29,114 nucleotides of DNA from a virus: positions 1-29,114 of IMG/VR virus record IMGVR_UViG_3300032242_001289. One strand, 5' to 3'. Under the pieces are notes generated by a model. The model searched no databases. It was not told the origin of the DNA and saw nothing but the letters and a program-made list of their open reading frames with translations. The position numbers and the translations under genes are program-made. This document shows, in pieces, positions 14,601-22,522 of the stretch (the stretch's first letter is position 1; each line of letters opens with the position of its first letter).

Positions 14601-16023
14601 AATTGAATCTTTACTTATTTCTAAATATGATTTTAACAAGCGATTTGTGGATGACAAAGAAGTACAAGGCGTTATCGATAGAAAAAAATTGGAGATTCCA
14701 AAATACGAAAATTTAGGTATACAGCCACAGATTCTTGGGGATTATTTAAGACAATCTAAAGTAGATTTAGAAAAAGACAAATATGAATTTTTAAATAAAA
14801 GTCTTTTATCTATTTCAAAAAAACAAGCTAGTAGTCAAAATATAATTGATGCAAAAAATTACATTACAAAAAACCCATATGAATTCATCAAAAAAATAAA
14901 AGAATATGCAAATGACAATTATGATACGCAGGGTTGGAAATATGACACCTTAACAAAGTTTTCGCATGATGTAGAGCAATTGTTAAAAAACAATGGCGTT
15001 CCCAAGTCTGAGTTGGTAAATGTTGTAAAACCAATTCCGTTTAATGAAACATTAAACAACTTAAATCGTAGAATGCAAGAAATGGGATACCTAGATTTAA
15101 CAAACCCAACTGAACAATACAGAAAAAATATTGCAGGTAGAATTTCAGCAAATCCATCAGCTTACCAAGTAGAACATTTGTCTGAAGATGAGTTAAAAAA
15201 ATTGTTAGAACATATAGAAACCAATGGATTCGCACCATTACCTCAAGAGTCGGTTGACAAAAAGAAACTTATGACTGCTTTAGGTAATTTACAAGACACT
15301 TTTCAAAGAAATTATCCAAGTACCAATTTTGATAGAGATGACCCTGTTGTAAGAAATGCAATCAATTTTCAATTGACTCATAATGCTGATAACTATTCTG
15401 ATGAATTAGATGGATTGAGTGTAGATGAAGTAAATGCATTAATGGAACATATCACCAATCATGGGTTTAATCAAAACATACAAGCGACACCTGTACCACA
15501 AGATGAGTTTAGTCAAGCGTTACAATCATTGTTGCAAAATTATGGTGTTGCAAATGTTAACGATACACCAGCAACTATTGCACAAGTCATTCGTGATGCA
15601 CCTGCAACTTTTGGATTAAATGATATTCGCCCTGGGTTGCGTCAACCACTTTTACAACATATCGAGCAATTTGGGTTTAATGGTGTAAACCCACAAGCAA
15701 CCCAAGCAATTACTCCTTATCAGCAGGAAGCAAATAATTTTATTGCTAGTTTAAGTCCTGAACCTGATGTACAAAACATAGTGCAACAAACATATAATGA
15801 AATTACTCGAATTGCACAAACACCACAACAAGTTATCGCTGCATTACGATATGAAGCAAATAATCCAATAAGAGGGCAAGTACAACTTTATTTTCGTAGT
15901 TTAGCAAACCGATTAGAAGCATTATTACCTGCACAGGGACACAAGGATGGGGGTTACATCAAACGAGCACGACCAATGGCTAGGAATGTCCAACAAATGC
16001 GTCAAGAACTGATGATGAGCTGA
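11635..16023 (+). CDS. Giant mosaic protein between terminase and portal, PcfJ-like signature, C-terminal repeats
   Basis: A 1462-residue protein of mosaic make-up. Residues 1-300 are a Gly/Ala/Lys-rich helical region with an amphipathic or membrane-like stretch (SLARGAVSMPLGFPADIF). Residues about 753-830 hold CWELDHCSGRG and later IDFRDKNTGLPVFTAQL, which resemble the PcfJ-type pattern DHCxG...LRDxxGxPxxT. Residues about 1133-1350 hold three repeats ending in EHIETNGF, EHITNHGF and QHIEQFGF. The tail has HKDGGYIKR (from residue 1436). Base composition switches sharply inside the gene. GGGAG precedes the ATG at 11635. Its location is typical of large virion-packaged polyvalent proteins; enzymatic activity is not shown. 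Confidence 0.7.
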   Translation: MPYDELGNFFNGDDESPLEQFPKYSDVKPFSGFTADKLKEGINPKTVKSVLQGLGSAGESLARGAVSMPLGFPADIFEGGKFILNELANPRYNEEGFRTENYDPNNKLFEMGKNPFTTENLLKAQKRYTPEFGDKDTNEFVEGLGGMAGFRALPTAFKLEEEALEALSKMPKMARSERDRFVMDYVNRKNGITPEGGSLGAKVAEMSMAVEKGAKTAGKVARNVEDATVGNYQRGKVRRASEENPPRGEEENELFRQRQNENYQSGVPVMAVRRVNEGKMPFAKPLAEGETTNSLGQDLNSTQAEQMLTEHYPFSPSVTQDDTANGFRQFFLGNRTTPESTMLFPQSDSSLNQKYHAFLQKRFDELYPNQSIYDFTDAQKKKFDEQIGKEYINNELAGKPVTIQPRADEPPIEVTYPDYDTFAERKKAVDLLVSDVVPQFMQRYMASEKDPLLDLAREGITVNPLDSYFSRNIENPYVDTTTRRMRGESGIPEEGLTRQAYLDAKTAYDDVEKTASALSTQVLDLGHQLINSGVAPQSNPQWVEIRNQHKKLIKDLEKKEEALRNASTANAYENDVDAYMQKRTKERYIQKLPVNERQYQEPNLSNLLPHESVYDILNADDMGKASGYSDFVGHLINDILTGVYPIIDTRQKIKNPDGTKTNNENYGLINAENIRNVNIPDYIRKITKPRLNKEKELRKNFQEMNEKNEAFAKGFIEKYRTEFPESDDYNKIVPVDVNNGDFTSEEIRQQNSLTCWELDHCSGRGAQGSGKEIHHRRKEERTYLPQRIAFSNAKYPGSSEDASTHINSIIGGYEHNIDFRDKNTGLPVFTAQLKPIQHLSSYEINNIINQLESALPNNIDIVKEFANDVNFKELNAYGHYANPKKINRELDKLITKYPQFANEFSNVKIDDKNIMYDISYFMGYKDKMTLANNDGHPYATQYRDDIVEWLNKNQNIINKTSHEYLPKNGILDTDRGEFEHALGQMQIPRIESLLISKYDFNKRFVDDKEVQGVIDRKKLEIPKYENLGIQPQILGDYLRQSKVDLEKDKYEFLNKSLLSISKKQASSQNIIDAKNYITKNPYEFIKKIKEYANDNYDTQGWKYDTLTKFSHDVEQLLKNNGVPKSELVNVVKPIPFNETLNNLNRRMQEMGYLDLTNPTEQYRKNIAGRISANPSAYQVEHLSEDELKKLLEHIETNGFAPLPQESVDKKKLMTALGNLQDTFQRNYPSTNFDRDDPVVRNAINFQLTHNADNYSDELDGLSVDEVNALMEHITNHGFNQNIQATPVPQDEFSQALQSLLQNYGVANVNDTPATIAQVIRDAPATFGLNDIRPGLRQPLLQHIEQFGFNGVNPQATQAITPYQQEANNFIASLSPEPDVQNIVQQTYNEITRIAQTPQQVIAALRYEANNPIRGQVQLYFRSLANRLEALLPAQGHKDGGYIKRARPMARNVQQMRQELMMS

Positions 16024-16025
16024 TA

Positions 16026-18959
16026 ATGCCCTTTCCTAAACTACCAATCTTTAAACCTTCCGTTGCTGAAATGGAATTGGAACTTGCTCTAAAAAGTTTA
16101 CCTGTGGTCAAACCCCAAACACAACCACCAATAATGGGAAGTCATCAAGGATTGCCATTACGCAGAGAAGAAATGAATGCTAATTTTGCAGGAAGGTCAA
16201 AACAAGAAACAAAAGACCTTGCTAATCGTGTAGGTTCACAATTGCTAGGGCAATTTGTCAAAGAAAAAAAAGGTTCAAATAATATAGCAAATCGTTCTTT
16301 GGTAGAGCACAATAGACTCAAAGACATTAAATATGACCTAACGCCAACAGGAACGGTTGCAGAACCTGTGCCATATGTTCCACAACATGGCGATGTTATT
16401 ACAGGACTTGCAGGTGACCAAACCATTTCTGATTTTATTTTGGAATCGTTAAATGGCAACAAAATTGGTTCTCACCAAACAGGTGGTGGTAAATACACAA
16501 TGGGACAAAGAAACCGACCTATACCGTTTGGTTACAACTCAGCACCTAGCCAAGCTAATTCATATCAAAATAAAATTACCGATATAGCAGGAGTAAATGG
16601 TGTAAACCCTGAAAGAATTTATGGTATGCATATGTCAATGGGGAGACAAGCAAACAATTTTGCCCAACACTTTGCCGATGCTAATTTAAAAAATATTTAC
16701 TCAAACATATTGGGTAATGATTATAGTCGTGAAGATTTAAACAAATTAAAAGAACATGAAGGGGTGCAAGGTTTTAATGATTTAATTAGAAATGGTTTTT
16801 ACAATCAAAGAAAAAAAGAACATATGTACTTTAAGGATTTTCCTGGTATCGAAAATTATGAAGAAGCATATCTTTATATGTTAGAAAACCCTGAAGCAAG
16901 AAAATACTTTAATAATCGAAGCAAGATAGCAACTGAAACAAGTAAGTACGGATTGCCAAATGGACTTGATGTGGAATACGCAGTAAGCGAACCTGCATTG
17001 CGTGATATGGAAATAGGCATGACAGGATTAGGCACATTTAGAGCAACGCCCTACATGAGACCTATTGATGACCCTAGTTACAAACAGTATGGTAGTGCAT
17101 ACCCTGGGGTTGGTATTGGACCTGCAGAAGTATTAATGCCTTATGAGGTAGCGTTTCCTGACGCATTTGAGCACATTATGTCTTTAAAAAGACCACAAGA
17201 TTTTTCAGGAACTATTCAAAAAGTATTCCCACATCAGTATGTTGATAACAGATGGTTAGACCAATACAACGATTACAAACATGAATTGGATAAAGTTATT
17301 AAAAAGGGACACTTTAAAGATGGGGGAGTTGCAAAAGCAGAAGAACCATCTTTAGATGACATGAAGTATGAGTTGACCAAAAAAGCAGATGGTGGAAGCG
17401 TTGAATCAGACCAATCTTTGCCATTACAAGCCCACTCAAGGCGTTTTACAACCCCTGATTATCTTGATGTACAAGACTTGGGTGTTACAGGTAGAACCAA
17501 TGATGGTGCTATTACTCTTGGCAGACAAATTGCTAGTAAAAATTTAGAAGATGAAAATCCTAATATGCGATTTAAACAGGGAATGGATTACGGACAATAT
17601 AGTACGCCATTTCATGAAGGGCAATTGAATGCACGAGTAATGAAGAACCCTGAAAAACCTGATGTTCAAGCCATGTTGCAATACTTACAAAGCGTAGGTA
17701 AAGGTACAGCAGGACTTGGATTAATGGGTAACAGAACATCGGAAGGTGACAAGTTTAGAGCATTGACCATGATGTACAACCAACAGATTGACCCAACATC
17801 AGAGATTAGTGGCATGGCAACTTTACCATTTGGACAGTCACCAATGTTTAATGTGCAATACAAAAAACGCTTTGCCGAAGGTGGGGATGTTAAAAAAGTA
17901 CACCCTGCATTAGAAAAGTTAATTGAAGAATATGTAACAAACAAAAAACCAAACCCTGCTAGGCAAACCATTAATGAACAATTGGGTAGGGAAACTATCA
18001 AACTACCTATGTTGCATCCTCAAAAACCACCAACAGTAGGATTGGGTGCAGGATTAAATCTTGAAGGTAACAAAGCAATGCCTAGTTCACAAATGGAAAT
18101 GTTTAAAAGAAAAGGTGGAAAAGTAAAGAAATATGCATTAGGTGGAAGCGTTGCTAAGATGGCATTAGAACTTGCACAGAAGCAACCCAAAAAGATAATT
18201 ATGGGTGCAGAGCGTCAAGCTAATTTAGCAAAGTTTTTAAAAGAATCAAAAATTAAAGACCGAGTTTATCATGGTACAAATGCAGATATTCACAAATTTG
18301 ATACCCATGCAAGTGAATTAAGAGGAACGCCTAATGAATTAGATTTATTATCGCCATTAGGAACGCATTTTGGAAAAGAACCTCAAATGGCTAATAATTT
18401 TGCAAAATCTGCAGGAAGTTCTGTATATCCTGTTCATATTAATTTAAAAAAACCAAAAATTTATTCCTCGGAACAAAAATTACGAGATGAAATGTTGACA
18501 GAACCAATTAATCATTACGAAGTTGATAGATTAATTGAAAATCCTGAAAATATTAGTGATGATTATTTATCAAATTTAACTTCAGAAGAGCTTGGGCATT
18601 TGTATGACACAAAACCAAAAATCAGAAGGCATATTAATGAACAAGCAGTTGAAGAATCATTAATTGCATCAAACATGATGCATGACCTTGAATCACATCA
18701 CGATTTATTAAAAACAATTGCTGACAATTGGAAACAAAAAAATTCAAATTATGATGGCATTATTTATCAAAATGAAGCAGAAAAAGAATTGCGTGGAGTA
18801 CAAAATCCTACAGCATATATTGCTTTTGAACCAACGCAAATTAAATCTGCTATTGGTAATGAGGGAACATTTGACCCAACCAATCCTGAGCTAAACAAAA
18901 AGAACGGTGGAAAAGTTTCCATCGATGAAATGAAATACGCATTAACAAGGAAAAGATAA
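16026..18959 (+). CDS. Large polyvalent-type protein with C-terminal ADP-ribosyltransferase-like domain
   Basis: A 977-residue protein. The N-terminal 430 residues and the middle (about 450-625) contain no family I recognise. These blocks are separated by GG-motif segments: HFKDGGVAK, KADGGSVES, RFAEGGDVKK, KRKGGKVKKYALGGSVAK and KKNGGKVSID. Residues about 740-960 look like an ADP-ribosyltransferase of the kind found in phage polyvalent proteins: RVYHGT (746-751), LGTHFGKEPQMANNFA, VYPVHINLKKPKI, NYDGIIY and the closing AFEPTQIKSAIGNEGTFDP. The motif DxMKYxLT appears twice (SLDDMKYELTKK, SIDEMKYALTRKR). It could be packaged and injected to modify host proteins. Catalysis is inferred. Shine-Dalgarno support is weak; the start is 2 bases after the previous stop. 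Confidence 0.72.
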   Translation: MPFPKLPIFKPSVAEMELELALKSLPVVKPQTQPPIMGSHQGLPLRREEMNANFAGRSKQETKDLANRVGSQLLGQFVKEKKGSNNIANRSLVEHNRLKDIKYDLTPTGTVAEPVPYVPQHGDVITGLAGDQTISDFILESLNGNKIGSHQTGGGKYTMGQRNRPIPFGYNSAPSQANSYQNKITDIAGVNGVNPERIYGMHMSMGRQANNFAQHFADANLKNIYSNILGNDYSREDLNKLKEHEGVQGFNDLIRNGFYNQRKKEHMYFKDFPGIENYEEAYLYMLENPEARKYFNNRSKIATETSKYGLPNGLDVEYAVSEPALRDMEIGMTGLGTFRATPYMRPIDDPSYKQYGSAYPGVGIGPAEVLMPYEVAFPDAFEHIMSLKRPQDFSGTIQKVFPHQYVDNRWLDQYNDYKHELDKVIKKGHFKDGGVAKAEEPSLDDMKYELTKKADGGSVESDQSLPLQAHSRRFTTPDYLDVQDLGVTGRTNDGAITLGRQIASKNLEDENPNMRFKQGMDYGQYSTPFHEGQLNARVMKNPEKPDVQAMLQYLQSVGKGTAGLGLMGNRTSEGDKFRALTMMYNQQIDPTSEISGMATLPFGQSPMFNVQYKKRFAEGGDVKKVHPALEKLIEEYVTNKKPNPARQTINEQLGRETIKLPMLHPQKPPTVGLGAGLNLEGNKAMPSSQMEMFKRKGGKVKKYALGGSVAKMALELAQKQPKKIIMGAERQANLAKFLKESKIKDRVYHGTNADIHKFDTHASELRGTPNELDLLSPLGTHFGKEPQMANNFAKSAGSSVYPVHINLKKPKIYSSEQKLRDEMLTEPINHYEVDRLIENPENISDDYLSNLTSEELGHLYDTKPKIRRHINEQAVEESLIASNMMHDLESHHDLLKTIADNWKQKNSNYDGIIYQNEAEKELRGVQNPTAYIAFEPTQIKSAIGNEGTFDPTNPELNKKNGGKVSIDEMKYALTRKR

Positions 18960-21568
18960 TGCCTGAGTACCCAATCGAAGCAGGATATAACCCTAACAAA
19001 GAAACAGAAGGTGAAGAGGAATCCATCTTTGAAATGTTGGATGAAACCAATGTGGACAACATTGAAGAACTAGAAGATGGTTCTGCTATTGTTCATGATG
19101 ATTTAAAGACGCCAAGTGATACTCCTGACTTCTATGAGAATCTTTCAGAAAAAATTGATAATTACGATACAGACAAGATAGCCCTTAAATATATTGAGTT
19201 GATTGAAAAGGATAGGGATGCTAGGGCTGAACGAGACAAAAAGTATGAAGAAGGATTAAGAAGAACAGGTATGGGTGATGATGCCCCAGGAGGTGCTCAA
19301 TTCATGGGTGCTTCAAGGGTTGTGCATCCTGTCATGGCTGAATCCTGCGTTGACTTCTGTGCCAAGGCTATCAAAGAATTGTTCCCACCTGAAGGACCTG
19401 TTCGTACTAAGATTATCGGTGAAGTAACTGAAGCCAAGACAACCAAGGCTGAACGCAAAAAAGACTTCATGAATTGGCAGTTGACGGAACAAATAGAAGA
19501 GTTCAGGGATGAAGAGGAACAGATGCTTACCCAACTACCTTTGGGTGGTTCGCAGTATTTGAAGCTTTGGTACGATGAGAGAAAGAAACGCCCCTGTGCA
19601 GAATTTACACCAATTGATAACATCTACTTACCGTTCTCGGCTGTTAACTTCTACACAGCAATTCGTGTAACGGAAGTACAAAAGTTAACCCAAGAAGAAT
19701 ATGACCTGCGAGTAAGTGGTGGTTTGTATAGAGACATCGGTTCATATCGAGTCACTTTAGAACCTGAAGAATCCAAGTCTGAGAAAGCAAACAATAGGAT
19801 TGAGGGCAAGGATAGTAACTCAGACAATGTGGATGGCATGAGAACTGTCTATGTGGTTTACACATGGTTAGAACTGCAAGAAGATTCTTACACAAAAGGT
19901 GAACGAGCACCATACATTATGATGATTGATGATGCAGAAGGTGCAATTATTGGTCTATATCGCAATTGGGAGAACGGTGATGATACTTATGCAAAACTTG
20001 ATTGGTTGGTGGAATTTAAATTTATCCCTTGGCGTGGAGCATATGCTATTGGGCTTCCTCATCTCATCGGTGGTCTTTCTGCTGCTCTTACTGGTTCACT
20101 TCGTGCTCTTTTGGATTCTGCACATATTGATAACGCACCAACGATGCTCAAGCTCAAAGGTGGAAAAGTATCAGGACAATCCCAAACCATAGATGTAACC
20201 CAAGTAACAGAAATTGAAGCAATGCCTGGGGTCGATGACATCCGTAAGATTGCAATGCCCTTACCGTTTAAAGGTCCAAGCCAAGTTCTATTTGCTTTAG
20301 TAGGTTATCTAGACAACGCTGCGAAGGGCGTAGTAACTACATCAGAAGAGAAGATTGCAGATGTAAATTCACAAGCACCTGTAGGCACAACACAAGCGTT
20401 AATTGAGCAAGGTTCAGCAGTTTATAGTTCGATTCATGCTCGTTTACATGAGTCACAAAAGCGTGTATTGAAGATTCTTGCTAGGTTGAACCGTTGGTAT
20501 TTGGATGAACAAGCAAAAGGCGAAATTGTTGCTGACTTAGAGATAACAAGTGAAGACTTTGAGGTCAATTCTGACATTATTCCTGTCAGCGACCCACATA
20601 TCTTTAGTGAAACGCAACGCTATGCACAGATTCAAGCCCTTTCACAACGAGCACAGGCTAATCCTGACCTTTATAACCGTATGGCAGTAGAGAAACGGAT
20701 TATGAAACAGATAAAAATACCTAATTTGAACGAGGTATTGCCTGACCCACACGAGGTGAAGGACATGAATCCGATGCTAGAGAACGCTTCTATGACCCTT
20801 GGAAAGCCTGTAGGGGCGTTTGTATCACAGAACCACCTAGCACATATCATAAGTCACCTAAAATACGCCCAAGACCCTGTATTTGGCTCTAATCCTATCA
20901 TCGCACCAATGCTAATTCCTAATTTATTGGAGCATATTAAGCAACATTTGGTCTTATGGTATCTAAACCACACCGATGCATTGGCTTCAGCATCGTTAGG
21001 TAAGCCATTTAATGCGATGAAGGTAGAACAAATCTCTTATGACTCACAAGAATTGCTAAGTAGTCTTGCAGGAATGCTCCAACAAGAAAGCCAACAGGTA
21101 TTAGGACAGCAAGTATTACCTGCCATTAACCAAATGCTACAGACTTTACAGAAAATGCGTGAACAAACGCAACAAGCAACTGACCCTAACATCATGGCAC
21201 AGGTTAAAGCCATTCAAGAAACTGCAATGGCTGAAACACAGCGTAAAGCAGAACTTGATAAGGCTGAAGTACAACTTAAAGGGCAAAAAATGGCACAAGA
21301 TATGCAAGAAAACCACGATAAACTTGTTGCACAGCAACAAATTGAGGGTGCAAAAATTACGCATGATGCTAATTCGTTAAGAATTGAGAATGAATTTGCT
21401 CAACAACAACAAATTGCTGAGCACAACAAAGAATTGCAAATGCAACAACAGCAACAACTAGCAGAAGCACAAAAAGCACAACAAGAAGCACAACAGCAGG
21501 GCATTCAACAGGCAGGTGCAACACAACAACTTCAACAAGGAGCAGAAAATGTCGGAAGCAATCAATAA
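18959..21568 (+). CDS. Portal protein with Gln-rich coiled-coil C-terminus
   Basis: An 869-residue portal of the large, P22-like podovirus-type class. Familiar segments are GASRVVHPVMAESCVDFCAK, ELFPPEGPV, EEEQMLTQLPLGGSQYLKLW, PIDNIYLPF, PWRGAYAIGLPHLIGGLSAA, LTGSLRALLDSAHIDNAP and QAPVGTTQALIEQGSAVYSS. The last 150 residues are Gln/Ala-rich helix, probably the barrel that extends into the capsid. The portal is the dodecameric DNA gate bound by terminase and tail. It starts inside the stop of the previous gene (TAATG) with AAGGAAAA upstream. Confidence 0.9.
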   Translation: MPEYPIEAGYNPNKETEGEEESIFEMLDETNVDNIEELEDGSAIVHDDLKTPSDTPDFYENLSEKIDNYDTDKIALKYIELIEKDRDARAERDKKYEEGLRRTGMGDDAPGGAQFMGASRVVHPVMAESCVDFCAKAIKELFPPEGPVRTKIIGEVTEAKTTKAERKKDFMNWQLTEQIEEFRDEEEQMLTQLPLGGSQYLKLWYDERKKRPCAEFTPIDNIYLPFSAVNFYTAIRVTEVQKLTQEEYDLRVSGGLYRDIGSYRVTLEPEESKSEKANNRIEGKDSNSDNVDGMRTVYVVYTWLELQEDSYTKGERAPYIMMIDDAEGAIIGLYRNWENGDDTYAKLDWLVEFKFIPWRGAYAIGLPHLIGGLSAALTGSLRALLDSAHIDNAPTMLKLKGGKVSGQSQTIDVTQVTEIEAMPGVDDIRKIAMPLPFKGPSQVLFALVGYLDNAAKGVVTTSEEKIADVNSQAPVGTTQALIEQGSAVYSSIHARLHESQKRVLKILARLNRWYLDEQAKGEIVADLEITSEDFEVNSDIIPVSDPHIFSETQRYAQIQALSQRAQANPDLYNRMAVEKRIMKQIKIPNLNEVLPDPHEVKDMNPMLENASMTLGKPVGAFVSQNHLAHIISHLKYAQDPVFGSNPIIAPMLIPNLLEHIKQHLVLWYLNHTDALASASLGKPFNAMKVEQISYDSQELLSSLAGMLQQESQQVLGQQVLPAINQMLQTLQKMREQTQQATDPNIMAQVKAIQETAMAETQRKAELDKAEVQLKGQKMAQDMQENHDKLVAQQQIEGAKITHDANSLRIENEFAQQQQIAEHNKELQMQQQQQLAEAQKAQQEAQQQGIQQAGATQQLQQGAENVGSNQ

Positions 21569-21902
21569 ACACAAGCGTATGGCAATGTATGGCATGGAAG
21601 AAGCTAATCACCTCAAAAAAGGTGGCAAAGTAGCCAAATTTGCTGATGGTGGTGCAGTTGGTACTAAGAAAGATAGTATTAATCAGCCATACGATACAAA
21701 ACAATGGAATGACCAAGGGAAAAAGACAGCACATCCTGAGAGTAAGGTTAGAACATTGGTAAACGATAGCAGTAACAAGCAACCGTACCTTGAACCAAAA
21801 GTTCATGCTATAGCAACACATAAGAACGGTGGTAAGGCTTCAGCCCCAAAAGGGTTGATGATTGCTATTAAGGTGGGAAAGAAAAGTGGTAGGGGTGGTT
21901 AA
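21549..21902 (+). CDS. Small basic GG-motif protein, 117 aa
   Basis: A 117-residue basic protein with no recognised fold. It carries HLKKGGKVAKFADGGAVGTK near the N-terminus and HKNGGKASAPKG near the end, the same motif class as the large proteins upstream and the 26830 gene. The stretch between is polar and looks disordered (PYDTKQWNDQGKKTAHPESK). The start has AAGGAG 8 bases upstream and lies inside the portal's 3' end (20 bases overlap). It is probably a minor virion or head-assembly protein. Confidence 0.65.
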   Translation: MSEAINKHKRMAMYGMEEANHLKKGGKVAKFADGGAVGTKKDSINQPYDTKQWNDQGKKTAHPESKVRTLVNDSSNKQPYLEPKVHAIATHKNGGKASAPKGLMIAIKVGKKSGRGG

Positions 21903-22090
21903 TGCAAATCATTAACTCTTTTATTAATGAAATCAAGGCTGAACAAGCCAAGGTGATGGAAACGATGGTAACAGGAAACTTTGCTAATTTCGAAAGTTAC
22001 CAACGATATGTAGGAAGGTATCAAGGCTTGGATGAAGCTTTGAACATTTTAGATTATTTACTAAACGAAAAGGAAAAAGATGTCGAATGA
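21902..22090 (+). CDS. Small hypothetical protein, 62 aa, portal-chaperonin interval
   Basis: A 62-residue helical protein (INSFINEIKAEQAKVMETMV, FESYQRYVGRYQGLDEALNI, LDYLLNEKEKDVE). Small proteins with YQRxVGRxQGL are common just after the portal gene in related phages, with unknown role. It starts in the stop of the preceding gene (TAATG) and overlaps the GroES-like gene by 11 bases. Confidence 0.68.
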   Translation: MQIINSFINEIKAEQAKVMETMVTGNFANFESYQRYVGRYQGLDEALNILDYLLNEKEKDVE

Positions 22091-22502
22091 TATCGAACAA
22101 ACACTAGATGAAGCATTTCCAAAAGTTGACGCATTAATGTCTCCGTTTGGGGGTAGAGTATTGATTCAACTACGAGCAGTAAAGGAAAAGGTCACATCAG
22201 CAGGGATTTTCATTCCTGAAGAAACCAAAGAAACCGAGAAGTGGAACACAATGATTGGAAAAGTCATTGATATCGGTAGATTGGCATTTAGAAATCGTGA
22301 AACGATGGAAGCGTGGCCAGAAGGTGCTTGGGCACAAGTAGGTGACTTTGTTCGTGTTCCTAAATGGGGTGGTGATAGATGGGAGATTGACTTTGTAGAC
22401 GAGAAGGGTGCTAAAGGGAAGGCATTGTTCACATTCTTTAATGACCACGAACTCATTGGCAAAGTAACAGGTGACCCAAGAGAAATCAAAGCGTTCATTT
22501 AA
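22080..22502 (+). CDS. GroES-like co-chaperonin (Cpn10 fold)
   Basis: A 140-residue protein with Cpn10 landmarks: PFGGRVLIQLRAVKEKVTSA (residues 22-41), GIFIPEETKETEKWN (the mobile-loop/strand region), GKVIDIG and VGDFVRVPKWGG. The C-terminal NDHELIGKVTGDP matches the final strand region. It is longer than the roughly 97-residue bacterial GroES, with an insert at about 67-85 (LAFRNRETMEAWPEG). Phage GroES-like proteins such as T4 gp31 replace or assist host GroES so that GroEL folds the capsid protein. Its placement between portal and capsid genes fits. It starts within the previous gene. Confidence 0.85.
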   Translation: MSNDIEQTLDEAFPKVDALMSPFGGRVLIQLRAVKEKVTSAGIFIPEETKETEKWNTMIGKVIDIGRLAFRNRETMEAWPEGAWAQVGDFVRVPKWGGDRWEIDFVDEKGAKGKALFTFFNDHELIGKVTGDPREIKAFI

Positions 22503-22522
22503 ATTTTTGAAAGGAAAATTGT

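Noticed and set aside
11635-18959. The two large genes as one frameshifted gene
   Set aside because: The first ends in its own stop and the second starts 2 bases later with a new N-terminus; no overlap or slippery site joins them.
21369-21821. A 150-codon minus-strand open frame opposite the portal's C-terminal end
   Set aside because: It is the complement of CAA/GCA-rich repeats coding the Gln/Ala tail. The product is a run of Val/Leu/Cys with no start site context, an artefact of low complexity.
21549-21902. The GG motifs as double-glycine leader peptides of bacteriocins
   Set aside because: Double-glycine leaders sit once, near the N-terminus of small peptides beside C39-type transporters. 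Here motifs are internal, multiple and in large proteins, with no transporter in the window.
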